Shown here in pieces: positions 1-6,475 of a stretch of 6,475 nucleotides of DNA. Both the position numbers and the translations under genes were made by a program. Below the pieces are notes generated by a model that saw only the letters and a list, made by a program, of their open reading frames with translations, had not been told where the DNA came from and did not search any database. Location: contig CAMWXO010000084.1 in the NCBI GenBank assembly GCA_947178245.1, positions 1 through 6,475 on the forward strand. Direction: 5' to 3'. This DNA is from an uncultured Porphyromonadaceae bacterium (lineage in GTDB: Bacteria; Bacteroidota; Bacteroidia; Bacteroidales; Muribaculaceae). The number at the start of each line of letters is the position of its first letter. The first letter of the stretch is position 1.

Positions 1-742
1 CGACGGCTGTGGTCTTGCAGTAGACCGCGGCGTTGCAGCCGGAGTAGTAATGATGGTGCTGCCATGTGTAGACATTGAATCCGCATCCGAGATAGCTGCA
101 CTTCACCGCGCGCGGCCCGATAGAGTACGCACCGCAGCCGGGCTCCATCCTACCGAGACCGGAGAAGACTGGCGCGCGGAACTCGAAGGGATATGCAGCA
201 TCCTCGATCAGACCAATCCGGTGGCCATCGGCGAGACCGGCATCGACCTCTATTGGGACGATTCCAACATCGATCTTCAGAAAGAAGCCTTCATAGCTCA
301 GCTTCGGCTTGGCGCTGAAAGGGAGTTGCCGGTAATCATACACAGCCGCGACGGACTCGAAGTCTGCCTCGAGTGCATACGCAAGGCCGGGGAGGCAGCC
401 GGCGGCAAGCCGCTGAGCACGCTGATATTTCACAGCTTCACGGGCTCTCCGGCCGACGTCAGGCGCATCCGTGAAGTGTGCGATCCTTATTTCGGCATCA
501 ACGGAGTGGTGACTTTCAAAAATTCAAAAGAGTTGCCCGCCGCAGTGAAGGAAATAGGACTTGATCGCCTGCTGCTCGAGACCGACTCGCCCTATCTCGC
601 TCCGGTGCCAAAGCGCGGCAGGCGCAACGAAAGCAGTTATCTACCACTCATCAACGATAAGATTGCGGAAATCCTCTCCATCTCACCGCGGGAGGCGGAG
701 GAAGCCACTGACCGCAATGCAAAACAAGTATTCAAGATTTGA
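1..742 (+). CDS. tatD: TatD family metal-dependent hydrolase (5' partial)
   Basis: Member of the TatD family of TIM-barrel, divalent-metal hydrolases; characterised members act as DNases, but the substrate of a given homologue is often unknown. The reading frame is open from base 2 to the TGA at 740-742, giving 246 visible residues, so the ATG at 50 is internal and the true start lies before the window. The missing piece should hold the N-terminal HxH metal-binding motif; with a usual length near 255-265 residues, only about 15-20 residues are absent. Visible family motifs, numbered from the Met at base 50, are GETGIDLYW (61-69, metal-binding Glu62), PVIIHSRD (94-101, His98), FHSFTGS (127-133, His128) and LLETDSPYLAP (175-185, Asp179). 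The PVPKRGRRNE stretch after the last motif is typical. The stop overlaps the next gene's start. Cytosolic. Family call is very secure; the relation to the downstream transporters is probably only co-transcription. Confidence 0.95.
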   Translation, partial: DGCGLAVDRGVAAGVVMMVLPCVDIESASEIAALHRARPDRVRTAAGLHPTETGEDWRAELEGICSILDQTNPVAIGETGIDLYWDDSNIDLQKEAFIAQLRLGAERELPVIIHSRDGLEVCLECIRKAGEAAGGKPLSTLIFHSFTGSPADVRRIREVCDPYFGINGVVTFKNSKELPAAVKEIGLDRLLLETDSPYLAPVPKRGRRNESSYLPLINDKIAEILSISPREAEEATDRNAKQVFKI

Positions 743-2751
743 ACGACCTCTTCAGCCTACCATTCCATCAGCCGGTCGTGATCTTCACGCTCGTGCTAAT
801 GCTCATTCTTGCGGCGCCGGTGATATTCAGGCGCCTCAAGATTCCTGACGTGGTGGGCCTTATCCTCGCCGGCGTTGCCGTGGGGCCATACGGATTCAAT
901 CTTCTGGAGCGCGACGCATCGTTTCAGATATTCGGAGAGGTCGGCATCCTCTACCTGATGTTTCTTGCAGCAGTAGAGATCGACATGTATCATCTCAAGA
1001 AGAATCTCAGGCTCGGCATGATATTCGGCCTCATCACGTTTATCGTTCCGGCTGCAGCGGGAATCGTGACATCGCGGCTCGCGTTCGGCTCGGGAATGGC
1101 CACCTGCATGCTCCTTGCGAGCATGTATGCCTCCCACACGCTCATCTCCTATCCTGTGGTGAGCCGGTTCGGGCTTCAGAACTCGAAAGGGGCCATCATC
1201 GCCGTGAGCGGCACAGTGGTGGCAGTGCTTCTCTCACTTATCCTCCTCGCCTCGGTGGTAAGGCTCAGGATCACGGGAGCCTTCGACCTCACCGACATAT
1301 TGCTTCTGCTGCTCTACACGGCGGTCTACGCCACGGTGGTGGCATACACGTTTCCGCGCATCACCCGATTTGCATTCCGGAAGATGGCCGACGCGGTGGG
1401 GCAATATATCTTCATCCTGATGATGGTCTTCATAGGAGCGATGCTTGCGAGGATGATAGGGCTTGAGGCTATACTCGGAGCATTCTTCGCCGGCCTGGTG
1501 CTGAATCCGCTCATACCGGGCCGCTCCTCGCTGATGCACCACATAAAGTTTGTCGGCAACGCCATCTTCATCCCCTATTTCCTCATCGGAGTGGGAATGC
1601 TCATCAATGTGCACGTCATATTCCGCTCATGGAAGGTGGCATGGGTGGCGGCTATCATGATCCTGACGGGACTCTCCACCAAATGGCTCTCAGCATGGAT
1701 CTCTCAGAAGGCCTTCAGACTCCCGGGAGCCGACCGCCGCATGATGTTCGGGCTCACGAGCGGAAAGGCCGCCGCCACGATCGCCGCCACAATGGTGGGC
1801 TATCAGTATGGCCTGATCAACGAAGACATAATGAATGGCGCGGTGCTCATGATCCTCGCCTGCTGCCTGGTGGCTTCGGTGATGACGGAGCGCACAGCCA
1901 TAAAGATGAGGATAGAGCTCACTGCCTCAGAGATGGAAAGCAGCGGAGTGGAGAGTCCGGTGTTCGCGCGTCAGATCGTAGGCGTCTCCAATCCGATCAC
2001 GGCCGAGGGCCTCATGAGGCTTGCCATCTTCATGCGCTCGCCAAAGAATACCGAGCCTGTGACGGCTCTCTTCGTGCGGAATTCCGACGATCCGCGAAGC
2101 ACGTCATCCGGCAGATTCTCGCTGCGCACGGCAGCCCAGGCGGCCGAGGAGATGGGCGTGCACGCCAAAGAAGAGGAGCGGTTCGACCTCAACGTTGTGT
2201 CGGGTCTCACCAACATGATAAAGCAGACCCATGCCACCGATATAGTGATAGGCTTCCACCGGAAAACCAATATAGTGGATTCTTTCTACGGGCAGATGAC
2301 CGACACGCTGCTGAAGAACACCCTGAAGATGGTGATCATGTCGCGCTGCTTCATACCGGTCTCCACGGTACACCGCATCGTGGTGGCCGCCGGGAAAAAC
2401 GCCCAGTATGAGACCGGTTTCCACGGATGGGTGGCGCGAATCGGCAATCTCGCGCATCAACTGGCCTGCAAGGTGATTTTCTTCGCCTCGACGGAGACTT
2501 CACGTTTCATCGAGGACGTGATAGAATCTGACGGCTACGGAATCAGACGCACTTATCAGGATATGACCGGATGGGACGATTTCATCCTCCTCTCGGGCAA
2601 CGTGGAGCCCGACGATCTTCTCGTAATCATCGGGGCCCGGAAAGGCTCGATCTCATACAGTCAGGTGCAGGAAGAAATGCCTGAATTCCTGTCGAAGAAT
2701 TTCGCGGGGCATAACCTGATGGTGATATATCCGGAACAATTCAACGGCTGA
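739..2751 (+). CDS. CPA2-type cation:proton antiporter-like membrane protein with C-terminal Usp-like domains
   Basis: 670-residue inner-membrane protein. Residues about 12-385 form the sodium/hydrogen exchanger domain with roughly a dozen hydrophobic helices; residues about 410-535 and 545-666 resemble two universal-stress-protein folds. Family landmarks are IPDVVGLILAGVAVGP (35-50), FLAAVEIDM (75-83), MYASHTLISYPVVSRFGL (129-146), FGLTSGKAAATIAATMVGY (337-355) and the tail ARKGSISYSQ (633-642) and MVIYPEQ (661-667). Expected role is exchange of Na+ or K+ for H+, with the cytosolic domains possibly sensing a nucleotide. Oddity: helix 5, GTVVAVLLSLILLA (158-171), has no acidic residue where antiporters of this kind usually carry Asp, and a Lys (343) sits in the AAAT motif where I expect Gln, so transport may be altered or lost. 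The start is TTG at 739-741, overlapping the tatD stop (TTGA) and suggesting translational coupling; the first in-frame ATG (799) would cut into helix 1. Family secure, activity uncertain. Confidence 0.9.
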   Translation: MNDLFSLPFHQPVVIFTLVLMLILAAPVIFRRLKIPDVVGLILAGVAVGPYGFNLLERDASFQIFGEVGILYLMFLAAVEIDMYHLKKNLRLGMIFGLITFIVPAAAGIVTSRLAFGSGMATCMLLASMYASHTLISYPVVSRFGLQNSKGAIIAVSGTVVAVLLSLILLASVVRLRITGAFDLTDILLLLLYTAVYATVVAYTFPRITRFAFRKMADAVGQYIFILMMVFIGAMLARMIGLEAILGAFFAGLVLNPLIPGRSSLMHHIKFVGNAIFIPYFLIGVGMLINVHVIFRSWKVAWVAAIMILTGLSTKWLSAWISQKAFRLPGADRRMMFGLTSGKAAATIAATMVGYQYGLINEDIMNGAVLMILACCLVASVMTERTAIKMRIELTASEMESSGVESPVFARQIVGVSNPITAEGLMRLAIFMRSPKNTEPVTALFVRNSDDPRSTSSGRFSLRTAAQAAEEMGVHAKEEERFDLNVVSGLTNMIKQTHATDIVIGFHRKTNIVDSFYGQMTDTLLKNTLKMVIMSRCFIPVSTVHRIVVAAGKNAQYETGFHGWVARIGNLAHQLACKVIFFASTETSRFIEDVIESDGYGIRRTYQDMTGWDDFILLSGNVEPDDLLVIIGARKGSISYSQVQEEMPEFLSKNFAGHNLMVIYPEQFNG

Positions 2752-2796
2752 ACAATTTTCAAGACATCTCAAAAATCAATCAACATCATACTCAAT
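2752..2796 (+). other. AT-rich spacer before the MgtC-like gene
   Basis: These 45 bases separate the antiporter stop from the TTG start of the next gene. The spacer is rich in A and T against GC-rich surroundings, with no purine-rich Shine-Dalgarno motif and no hairpin plus T-run. An unstructured AT-rich leader is what Bacteroidota commonly use for ribosome loading. It lacks a convincing TTTG / TAnnTTTG promoter pair, so read-through from upstream is the simpler reading. The function is inferred. Confidence 0.5.
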
Positions 2797-3522
2797 TTGG
2801 AACAAGCGATATCATACATAGAGCAACACTTCGACACTATCGACGTGAACTGGCTCAACTCCTCATTCCGACTTCTGCTCGCGCTCCTGCTCGGAGCCTG
2901 CGTGGGCGCCGAACGCAAACACAAGGGCCAGGTGGCCGGCATACGCACTTTCGCCCTCATCTCGATGGGCGCATGCCTCGCCATGATACTCTCCATCTAC
3001 GTGCCTCAGGAATACATGGGCCTGAAGAACGGGGATCCGGGCCGCATAGCGGCACAGGTGATCACCGGCATCGGCTTTCTCGGCGGCGGAGCAATGATTC
3101 AGCAGAGGGGTGCCGTGAGGGGGCTCACCACAGCTGCCGGGATATGGATGACGGCCATAATAGGCATGGCCGTGGGCGTCGGGATGTATACGGCCTCCAT
3201 CGTATGCACGCTTTTCATCCTTATGGTGATAGTGGGCTTCAACCGCTTCGAGCACCGCGTGGGAATAGGACAGGAAATGAAGGTGATATCAGTGAAATGC
3301 GACGGGATACTGAAAGACATATCCATCTATGAGGAAATACTGAAGAAGGAAGACGTGCATCTATCCACATTCTTCATAGAGCAGAACTTCCGGGAAAATT
3401 TCACGGAGGTAAACCTCGTGGTGCTCGTGCGCACCACGAAAAAACTGATGGACGCCATCAACAGCCTCAGTTCGGCGCGTCCGACACTTTCCATCACATT
3501 ATCTAACCAGATCGATTTATGA
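2797..3522 (+). CDS. MgtC/SapB family inner-membrane protein
   Basis: 241 residues, close to the usual 215-240 of the family. The N-terminal hydrophobic MgtC domain spans about residues 20-150 with family hallmarks: LLLALLLGACVGAERKHKGQ (26-45), AGIRTFALISMGACLA (47-62), the conserved Asp-bearing GDPGRIAAQVITGIGFLGGG (79-98) and RGLTTAAGIWMTAIIGMAVG (108-127). Residues about 160-237 form a soluble, probably ACT-like C-terminal domain. In Salmonella, MgtC supports survival at low Mg2+ and in macrophages and affects the F-type ATP synthase and membrane potential; roles of commensal homologues are mostly unknown. No ATG lies between the upstream stop (2749-2751, same frame) and the first conserved motif, so the TTG at 2797 is the best start; the next Met (residue 57) would remove helix 1 and the GAER motif. 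The stop overlaps the next gene's ATG. Placement between two antiporters suggests a role in ion or voltage homeostasis; that is inference. Family call very secure. Confidence 0.93.
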   Translation: MEQAISYIEQHFDTIDVNWLNSSFRLLLALLLGACVGAERKHKGQVAGIRTFALISMGACLAMILSIYVPQEYMGLKNGDPGRIAAQVITGIGFLGGGAMIQQRGAVRGLTTAAGIWMTAIIGMAVGVGMYTASIVCTLFILMVIVGFNRFEHRVGIGQEMKVISVKCDGILKDISIYEEILKKEDVHLSTFFIEQNFRENFTEVNLVVLVRTTKKLMDAINSLSSARPTLSITLSNQIDL

Positions 3523-5828
3523 TACCACAGATGATTCAGGAGACCGTAACCGACATTCAGCAGACGGTCTACACGGAACTCAATCCGGATGCCGGCAAGG
3601 AATCGCACGGCGAGGAAAGCCATACCAACGGACTCATTCTCGACCTCGCATGGATACTCGTGCTTGCGGCCATCGCCACGCTCGTGTTCAAGAAACTCAA
3701 GCAGCCCGTAGTGCTCGGCTACATCCTGGCGGGATTCCTTGCCTCGCCCAATTTCACCTATCTTCCCTCTATCTCGAATCTCGACAACATACACGTGTGG
3801 GCCGATTTGGGCATCGTGGTGCTCATGTTCTCGCTGGGCCTTGAATTCTCATTCAAGAAACTGCTGAATTCCGGATCATCGGCCATCATCACGGCCCTCA
3901 TCATCATCTCGGGAATGACGCTCGCCGGATTCGGAGTGGGATATCTGCTGCATCTGAATCCGATCAACTGCATCTTTCTCGGCGGCATGATATCGATGTC
4001 GTCTACCACCATAATCCTCAAGGCATTCACCGACCTCGGCCTTAAGCAGCAGAAGTTCGCCTCGATGGTGCTTGCGGTGCTTATCATCGAAGACCTTTTC
4101 GCGGTCCTCATGCTCGTGCTTCTTTCCTCTTTCGCGATGGGCGACGTTCAAGGTTCCGAACTGATCTTCAGCATTGCTAAGCTCTGTTTTTTCCTCATCA
4201 TATGGTTTGTGGTGGGTGTCTACGTGCTTCCCTCCCTGCTCGAGAAGTTCAGCTCCTACCTCAATTCCGAGACGCTTCTTGTGGTGTCGATGGGTCTCTG
4301 CTTCATGATGGCCGCTTTCTCCGTGATGTGCGGATTCTCTCTTGAGCTTGGAGCATTCGTGATGGGCTCGATACTTGCTGGTACTGTCTTCGCCGAACGC
4401 ATGGAGCATGTGATCGCTCCTGTCAAGGACCTTTTTGGTGCTGTCTTCTTCATTTCTGTGGGTATGATGGTGCAGCCCTCGGTGATTGCGACATACTATC
4501 CCCAGGTGCTTCTTCTCGCAGCCGTGGTGATAGTGGGTATGATTATCTTCGGTACCATCGGCATGCTTGTCACGGGCCAGACTCTTCAAGTGGCAATGCA
4601 GAGTGGTTTCTCCCTCACCCAGATCGGTGAGTTCTCGTTCATCATCGCCTCCCTTGGCATGGGGCTCGGAGTGCTCGACGCCTCTCTCTATCCTATAATC
4701 GTGGCGGTGTCTGTGATCACCATTTTCACCACTCCCTATTTCATTAAGCTCTCGAATCCTGCCTATCGGTTCGTGGAGAAGCATCTTCCTCAGAAATTAA
4801 GATTCCTGATAGACCGCTACTCGTCTCAGACTGTCGATACCAATGAGACCGCGCGTCTATGGCGCGAGATTCTCGGACGCTATCTCTGGAGGATAGTCCT
4901 TTATTCGGTGATACTTATAGCCATCATCTTTGCATGCCGCCAGCTGCTCTTCCCTCTTATGGAAGGATTGATGCCAAAGTGGGGACATCTTGTAGCTACT
5001 GTATGTTCCCTCGTCCTTATGTCTCCGTTCCTGACAGCACTCTCTTTTACCACCATAAAGTCTGACCATAAGATGAGGCTGCATTCCACAGCGTCATTCT
5101 ATGAGGTGCCGCTCATAGCCATGAGCATCATTCGCTATCTCCTCGCACTTCTTTTCGTAGTCTATTTCCTCGCCGTCTGCTACTCCACTCTTGTAGGTTG
5201 GATAGGCGGAACCATCTGCTTCCTGCTGATGGTCATTTTCGCTTCCTCCAAGTTGATGAGAAGTTTCAAGAAAATGGAGAAGAAGTTTATGAACAATCTC
5301 AACAACCGCGAGAACGCGCGTAGCGGTGCCAACAATAATCTTGTCAGCGACCTCCATCAGGCATACGTTGACATTAAGCCGCAGTGCCGGTTCGCAGGCG
5401 ACAAGCTTAAGGATTCAGGACTCCGGAGCGAGTTCGGACTGAGCGTGTCGAGTATCCGGAGAGGCGACGAGTTCATCCCGCTGCCGAGTGGCGACACACG
5501 CATTTTCCCGGGTGATACTCTCGGAGTCATTGGATCAGACAGCCAGATCAAGCGTCTCAACGATGAGATCGACCGCACCTGCCAGATTAAGAAGGAGTCG
5601 CTGCGCCATCCTGACATTGAGTTGAAGAGCATCAGGCTTACTCCGAAGTCTCCCATCATCGAGCGCCCTCTGCGGGAAACGGACCTTCGTAACGACTATT
5701 TCTGCATGGTGCTCTCCGTGCAGCGTGGTGAAGGAGAATACATAACGCCTCGCCCCGACACTGTGCTTGAGGCCGGCGACGTCCTCTGGATAGTCGGCGA
5801 TCCCACCCAGTTCGACAAGATGAAGTGA
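3519..5828 (+). CDS. KefB-like CPA2 cation:proton antiporter with tandem TrkA-C domains
   Basis: 769-residue membrane protein. After a polar N-terminal stretch (1-38), residues about 39-410 form the exchanger domain: VVLGYILAGFLASP (64-77), VLMFSLGLEFSFKKL (101-115), ISMSSTTIILKAFTDLGL (158-175), LAVLIIEDLFAVLMLVLL (185-202) with an intact Glu191-Asp192 pair, LGAFVMGSILAGT (277-289) and GFSLTQIGEFSFIIASLG (363-380). Four more hydrophobic helices follow (about 455-478, 490-510, 532-556, 560-577), then a basic linker and two TrkA-C/RCK-C domains (about 612-688 and 697-769), each ending in a PGDTLGVIG or AGDVLWIVG type strand. The NAD-binding TrkA-N domain found in KefB/KefC is absent. Expected role: K+ or Na+ exchange for H+ at the inner membrane, gated by a ligand on the TrkA-C domains; cyclic di-AMP or a nucleotide is possible but not shown. 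The ATG overlaps the mgtC-like stop as ATGA, implying translational coupling. Codon choice changes partway through the gene, towards T-ending codons. Ion specificity cannot be read from the sequence. Confidence 0.93.
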   Translation: MIPQMIQETVTDIQQTVYTELNPDAGKESHGEESHTNGLILDLAWILVLAAIATLVFKKLKQPVVLGYILAGFLASPNFTYLPSISNLDNIHVWADLGIVVLMFSLGLEFSFKKLLNSGSSAIITALIIISGMTLAGFGVGYLLHLNPINCIFLGGMISMSSTTIILKAFTDLGLKQQKFASMVLAVLIIEDLFAVLMLVLLSSFAMGDVQGSELIFSIAKLCFFLIIWFVVGVYVLPSLLEKFSSYLNSETLLVVSMGLCFMMAAFSVMCGFSLELGAFVMGSILAGTVFAERMEHVIAPVKDLFGAVFFISVGMMVQPSVIATYYPQVLLLAAVVIVGMIIFGTIGMLVTGQTLQVAMQSGFSLTQIGEFSFIIASLGMGLGVLDASLYPIIVAVSVITIFTTPYFIKLSNPAYRFVEKHLPQKLRFLIDRYSSQTVDTNETARLWREILGRYLWRIVLYSVILIAIIFACRQLLFPLMEGLMPKWGHLVATVCSLVLMSPFLTALSFTTIKSDHKMRLHSTASFYEVPLIAMSIIRYLLALLFVVYFLAVCYSTLVGWIGGTICFLLMVIFASSKLMRSFKKMEKKFMNNLNNRENARSGANNNLVSDLHQAYVDIKPQCRFAGDKLKDSGLRSEFGLSVSSIRRGDEFIPLPSGDTRIFPGDTLGVIGSDSQIKRLNDEIDRTCQIKKESLRHPDIELKSIRLTPKSPIIERPLRETDLRNDYFCMVLSVQRGEGEYITPRPDTVLEAGDVLWIVGDPTQFDKMK

Positions 5829-5830
5829 CA

Positions 5831-5858
5831 ATACTTAATACTCCATACTTAATACTTG
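5831..5858. repeat. Heptamer tandem repeat, four units of ATACTNN
   Basis: The pentamer ATACT begins at 5831, 5838, 5845 and 5852, exactly every 7 bases, giving units ATACTTA, ATACTCC, ATACTTA and ATACTTG. Equivalently, the 12-mer ATACTTAATACT occurs twice with a 14-base period. The array fills most of the 35-base gap between the KefB-like antiporter and the AI-2E-family gene and ends 5 bases before its ATG. It is strikingly AT-rich against its flanks. It could act as a leader, a protein-binding array or a slippage-prone spacer; the sequence does not decide. Confidence 0.85.
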
Positions 5859-5863
5859 CATTT

Positions 5864-6475
5864 ATGCAGAGACGTCCCTATACATTCGACCGAGTTGTCC
5901 GCATCGTTTTTGCGATTTGTGGGCTTGTCGCCGTGCTCTTTCTGCTCGACCTGTTGAGCGACGTGCTGCTCCCGTTTCTCGTGGCATGCCTAATAGCCTA
6001 TATCCTTGAGCCTACCGTGGAGTTCAATAAGAAGATACTTGGTTGTAAGCGCCGCTTCTTTCCCGTGATGATGACTCTTCTCGAGGCCGTGTTTCTTGTC
6101 GGTATTCTTTGCTGGATCCTGATACCCTACCTTGTTGAGGAAAGCAGGGAAATGACTCTGATAATTCGCGATTATGCCGCAAGCAAGGTTCAGATTCCCT
6201 ATATCTCAAAGGAAATTCATGATTTCATACGAAAGAACGTCGATTTCGACCAGATAGGACGTTTGTTGAGCCGTGAGCAGTGGATAGAATTGATAAAGAA
6301 CAGTCTCAACCAGACCTGGTCGTTCATCGGAAGTTCCCTGAGCCTCATAGTAGGAGTCATAAGCTGGCTTATAGTGGTGCTCTATGTCATATTCATAATG
6401 CTCGACTATGAGAGGTTAATGCTCAGCTTCAGACTTATGGTGCCTCCCAAATACCGTCGTGGCGCATACAAAGTG
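5864..6475 (+). CDS. AI-2E (PerM/UPF0118) family transporter, 3' partial
   Basis: The frame is open from the ATG at 5864 to the last base of the window, giving 204 residues with no stop; full-length members have about 340-390, so roughly the N-terminal half is present. Hydrophobic helices lie at about 11-29, 32-48, 67-89 and 151-180. Family hallmarks are LPFLVACLIAYILEPTVEF (36-54), a long polar, amphipathic stretch between helices 3 and 4 (about 90-150), and DYERLMLSFRLMVPPKYR (181-198), matching the usual D-ER...PP-YR pattern. The family was named after an E. coli protein linked to export of the autoinducer AI-2, but most members do not handle it, and some have been reported as Na+(Li+)/H+ antiporters, which would suit the neighbours. 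The start follows a heptamer repeat array 35 bases after the antiporter stop; no Shine-Dalgarno is seen. Family call secure, substrate unknown. Confidence 0.9.
   Translation, partial: MQRRPYTFDRVVRIVFAICGLVAVLFLLDLLSDVLLPFLVACLIAYILEPTVEFNKKILGCKRRFFPVMMTLLEAVFLVGILCWILIPYLVEESREMTLIIRDYAASKVQIPYISKEIHDFIRKNVDFDQIGRLLSREQWIELIKNSLNQTWSFIGSSLSLIVGVISWLIVVLYVIFIMLDYERLMLSFRLMVPPKYRRGAYKV

Noticed and set aside
50..52. ATG at 50 as the start of the TatD gene
   Set aside because: The frame is open to the window edge, and the upstream residues fit the first strand and helix of TatD proteins; starting here would lose the HxH metal-binding motif.
799..801. ATG at 799 as the start of the first antiporter
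   Set aside because: It would begin inside the first transmembrane helix, whereas TTG at 739 gives a complete helix and a tight overlap with the previous stop.
1629..2411. Plus-strand open frame of 260 codons within the first antiporter gene
   Set aside because: It is a shifted frame of the antiporter with a low-complexity Arg/His/Gly-rich product and no recognisable motif; the overlapping frame clearly encodes the conserved protein.
2752..2800. Promoter upstream of the MgtC-like gene
   Set aside because: No TTTG and TAnnTTTG pair at suitable spacing was found; the only TTTG overlaps the start codon.
3876..4784. Long minus-strand open frame of 302 codons opposite the second antiporter
   Set aside because: It is antisense to a strongly family-like exchanger domain; its product is rich in His, Glu, Arg and Asp with no family motif, as expected for the complement of hydrophobic-residue codons.
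5829..5863. Rho-independent terminator between the second antiporter and the AI-2E-family gene
   Set aside because: The gap contains direct repeats rather than an inverted repeat, and no T-run follows, so no hairpin terminator is supported.

Overview
The window looks like chromosomal DNA from a moderately GC-rich member of the Bacteroidota, probably Bacteroidales (a Muribaculaceae-like gut lineage would fit, but I cannot prove it). Supporting signs are the absence of recognisable Shine-Dalgarno sequences, AT-rich short spacers before starts, frequent ATA isoleucine codons despite GC-rich third positions, and close agreement of the first antiporter (membrane domain plus Usp-like tail ending in an IIYPEQ-type motif) with a form I associate with Bacteroidota. 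The taxonomic call is inference.

Layout: five genes, all on the + strand, very tightly packed. (1) Bases 1-742: a TatD-family metal-dependent hydrolase whose first residues lie before the window. (2) Bases 739-2751: a CPA2-type cation:proton antiporter-like protein with two Usp-like cytosolic domains, starting at a TTG that overlaps the tatD stop codon. (3) Bases 2797-3522: an MgtC/SapB-family membrane protein, also with a TTG start, after a 45-base AT-rich spacer. (4) Bases 3519-5828: a second, different CPA2/KefB-like antiporter with extra membrane helices and two TrkA-C (RCK-C) domains, start overlapping the mgtC stop as ATGA. (5) Bases 5864-6475: the N-terminal 204 residues of an AI-2E (PerM/UPF0118) family membrane protein that runs off the end of the window. 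No gap exceeds 45 bases, and I see no terminator, tRNA, rRNA, CRISPR or mobile element.

How the genes fit together: the order antiporter, MgtC-like protein, antiporter, AI-2E-family protein, with two stop/start overlaps, suggests one transcription unit devoted to cation, pH or membrane-potential homeostasis, with tatD as an upstream housekeeping passenger. The two antiporters are not recent duplicates: one has a Usp-type tail and appears to lack the acidic residue normally found in the ion-binding helix, while the other has an intact Glu-Asp pair and TrkA-C domains. That contrast, with an MgtC-family protein between them, is the most interesting aspect of the window. Otherwise the genes belong to known families, and I do not see clear evidence of a wholly new system.
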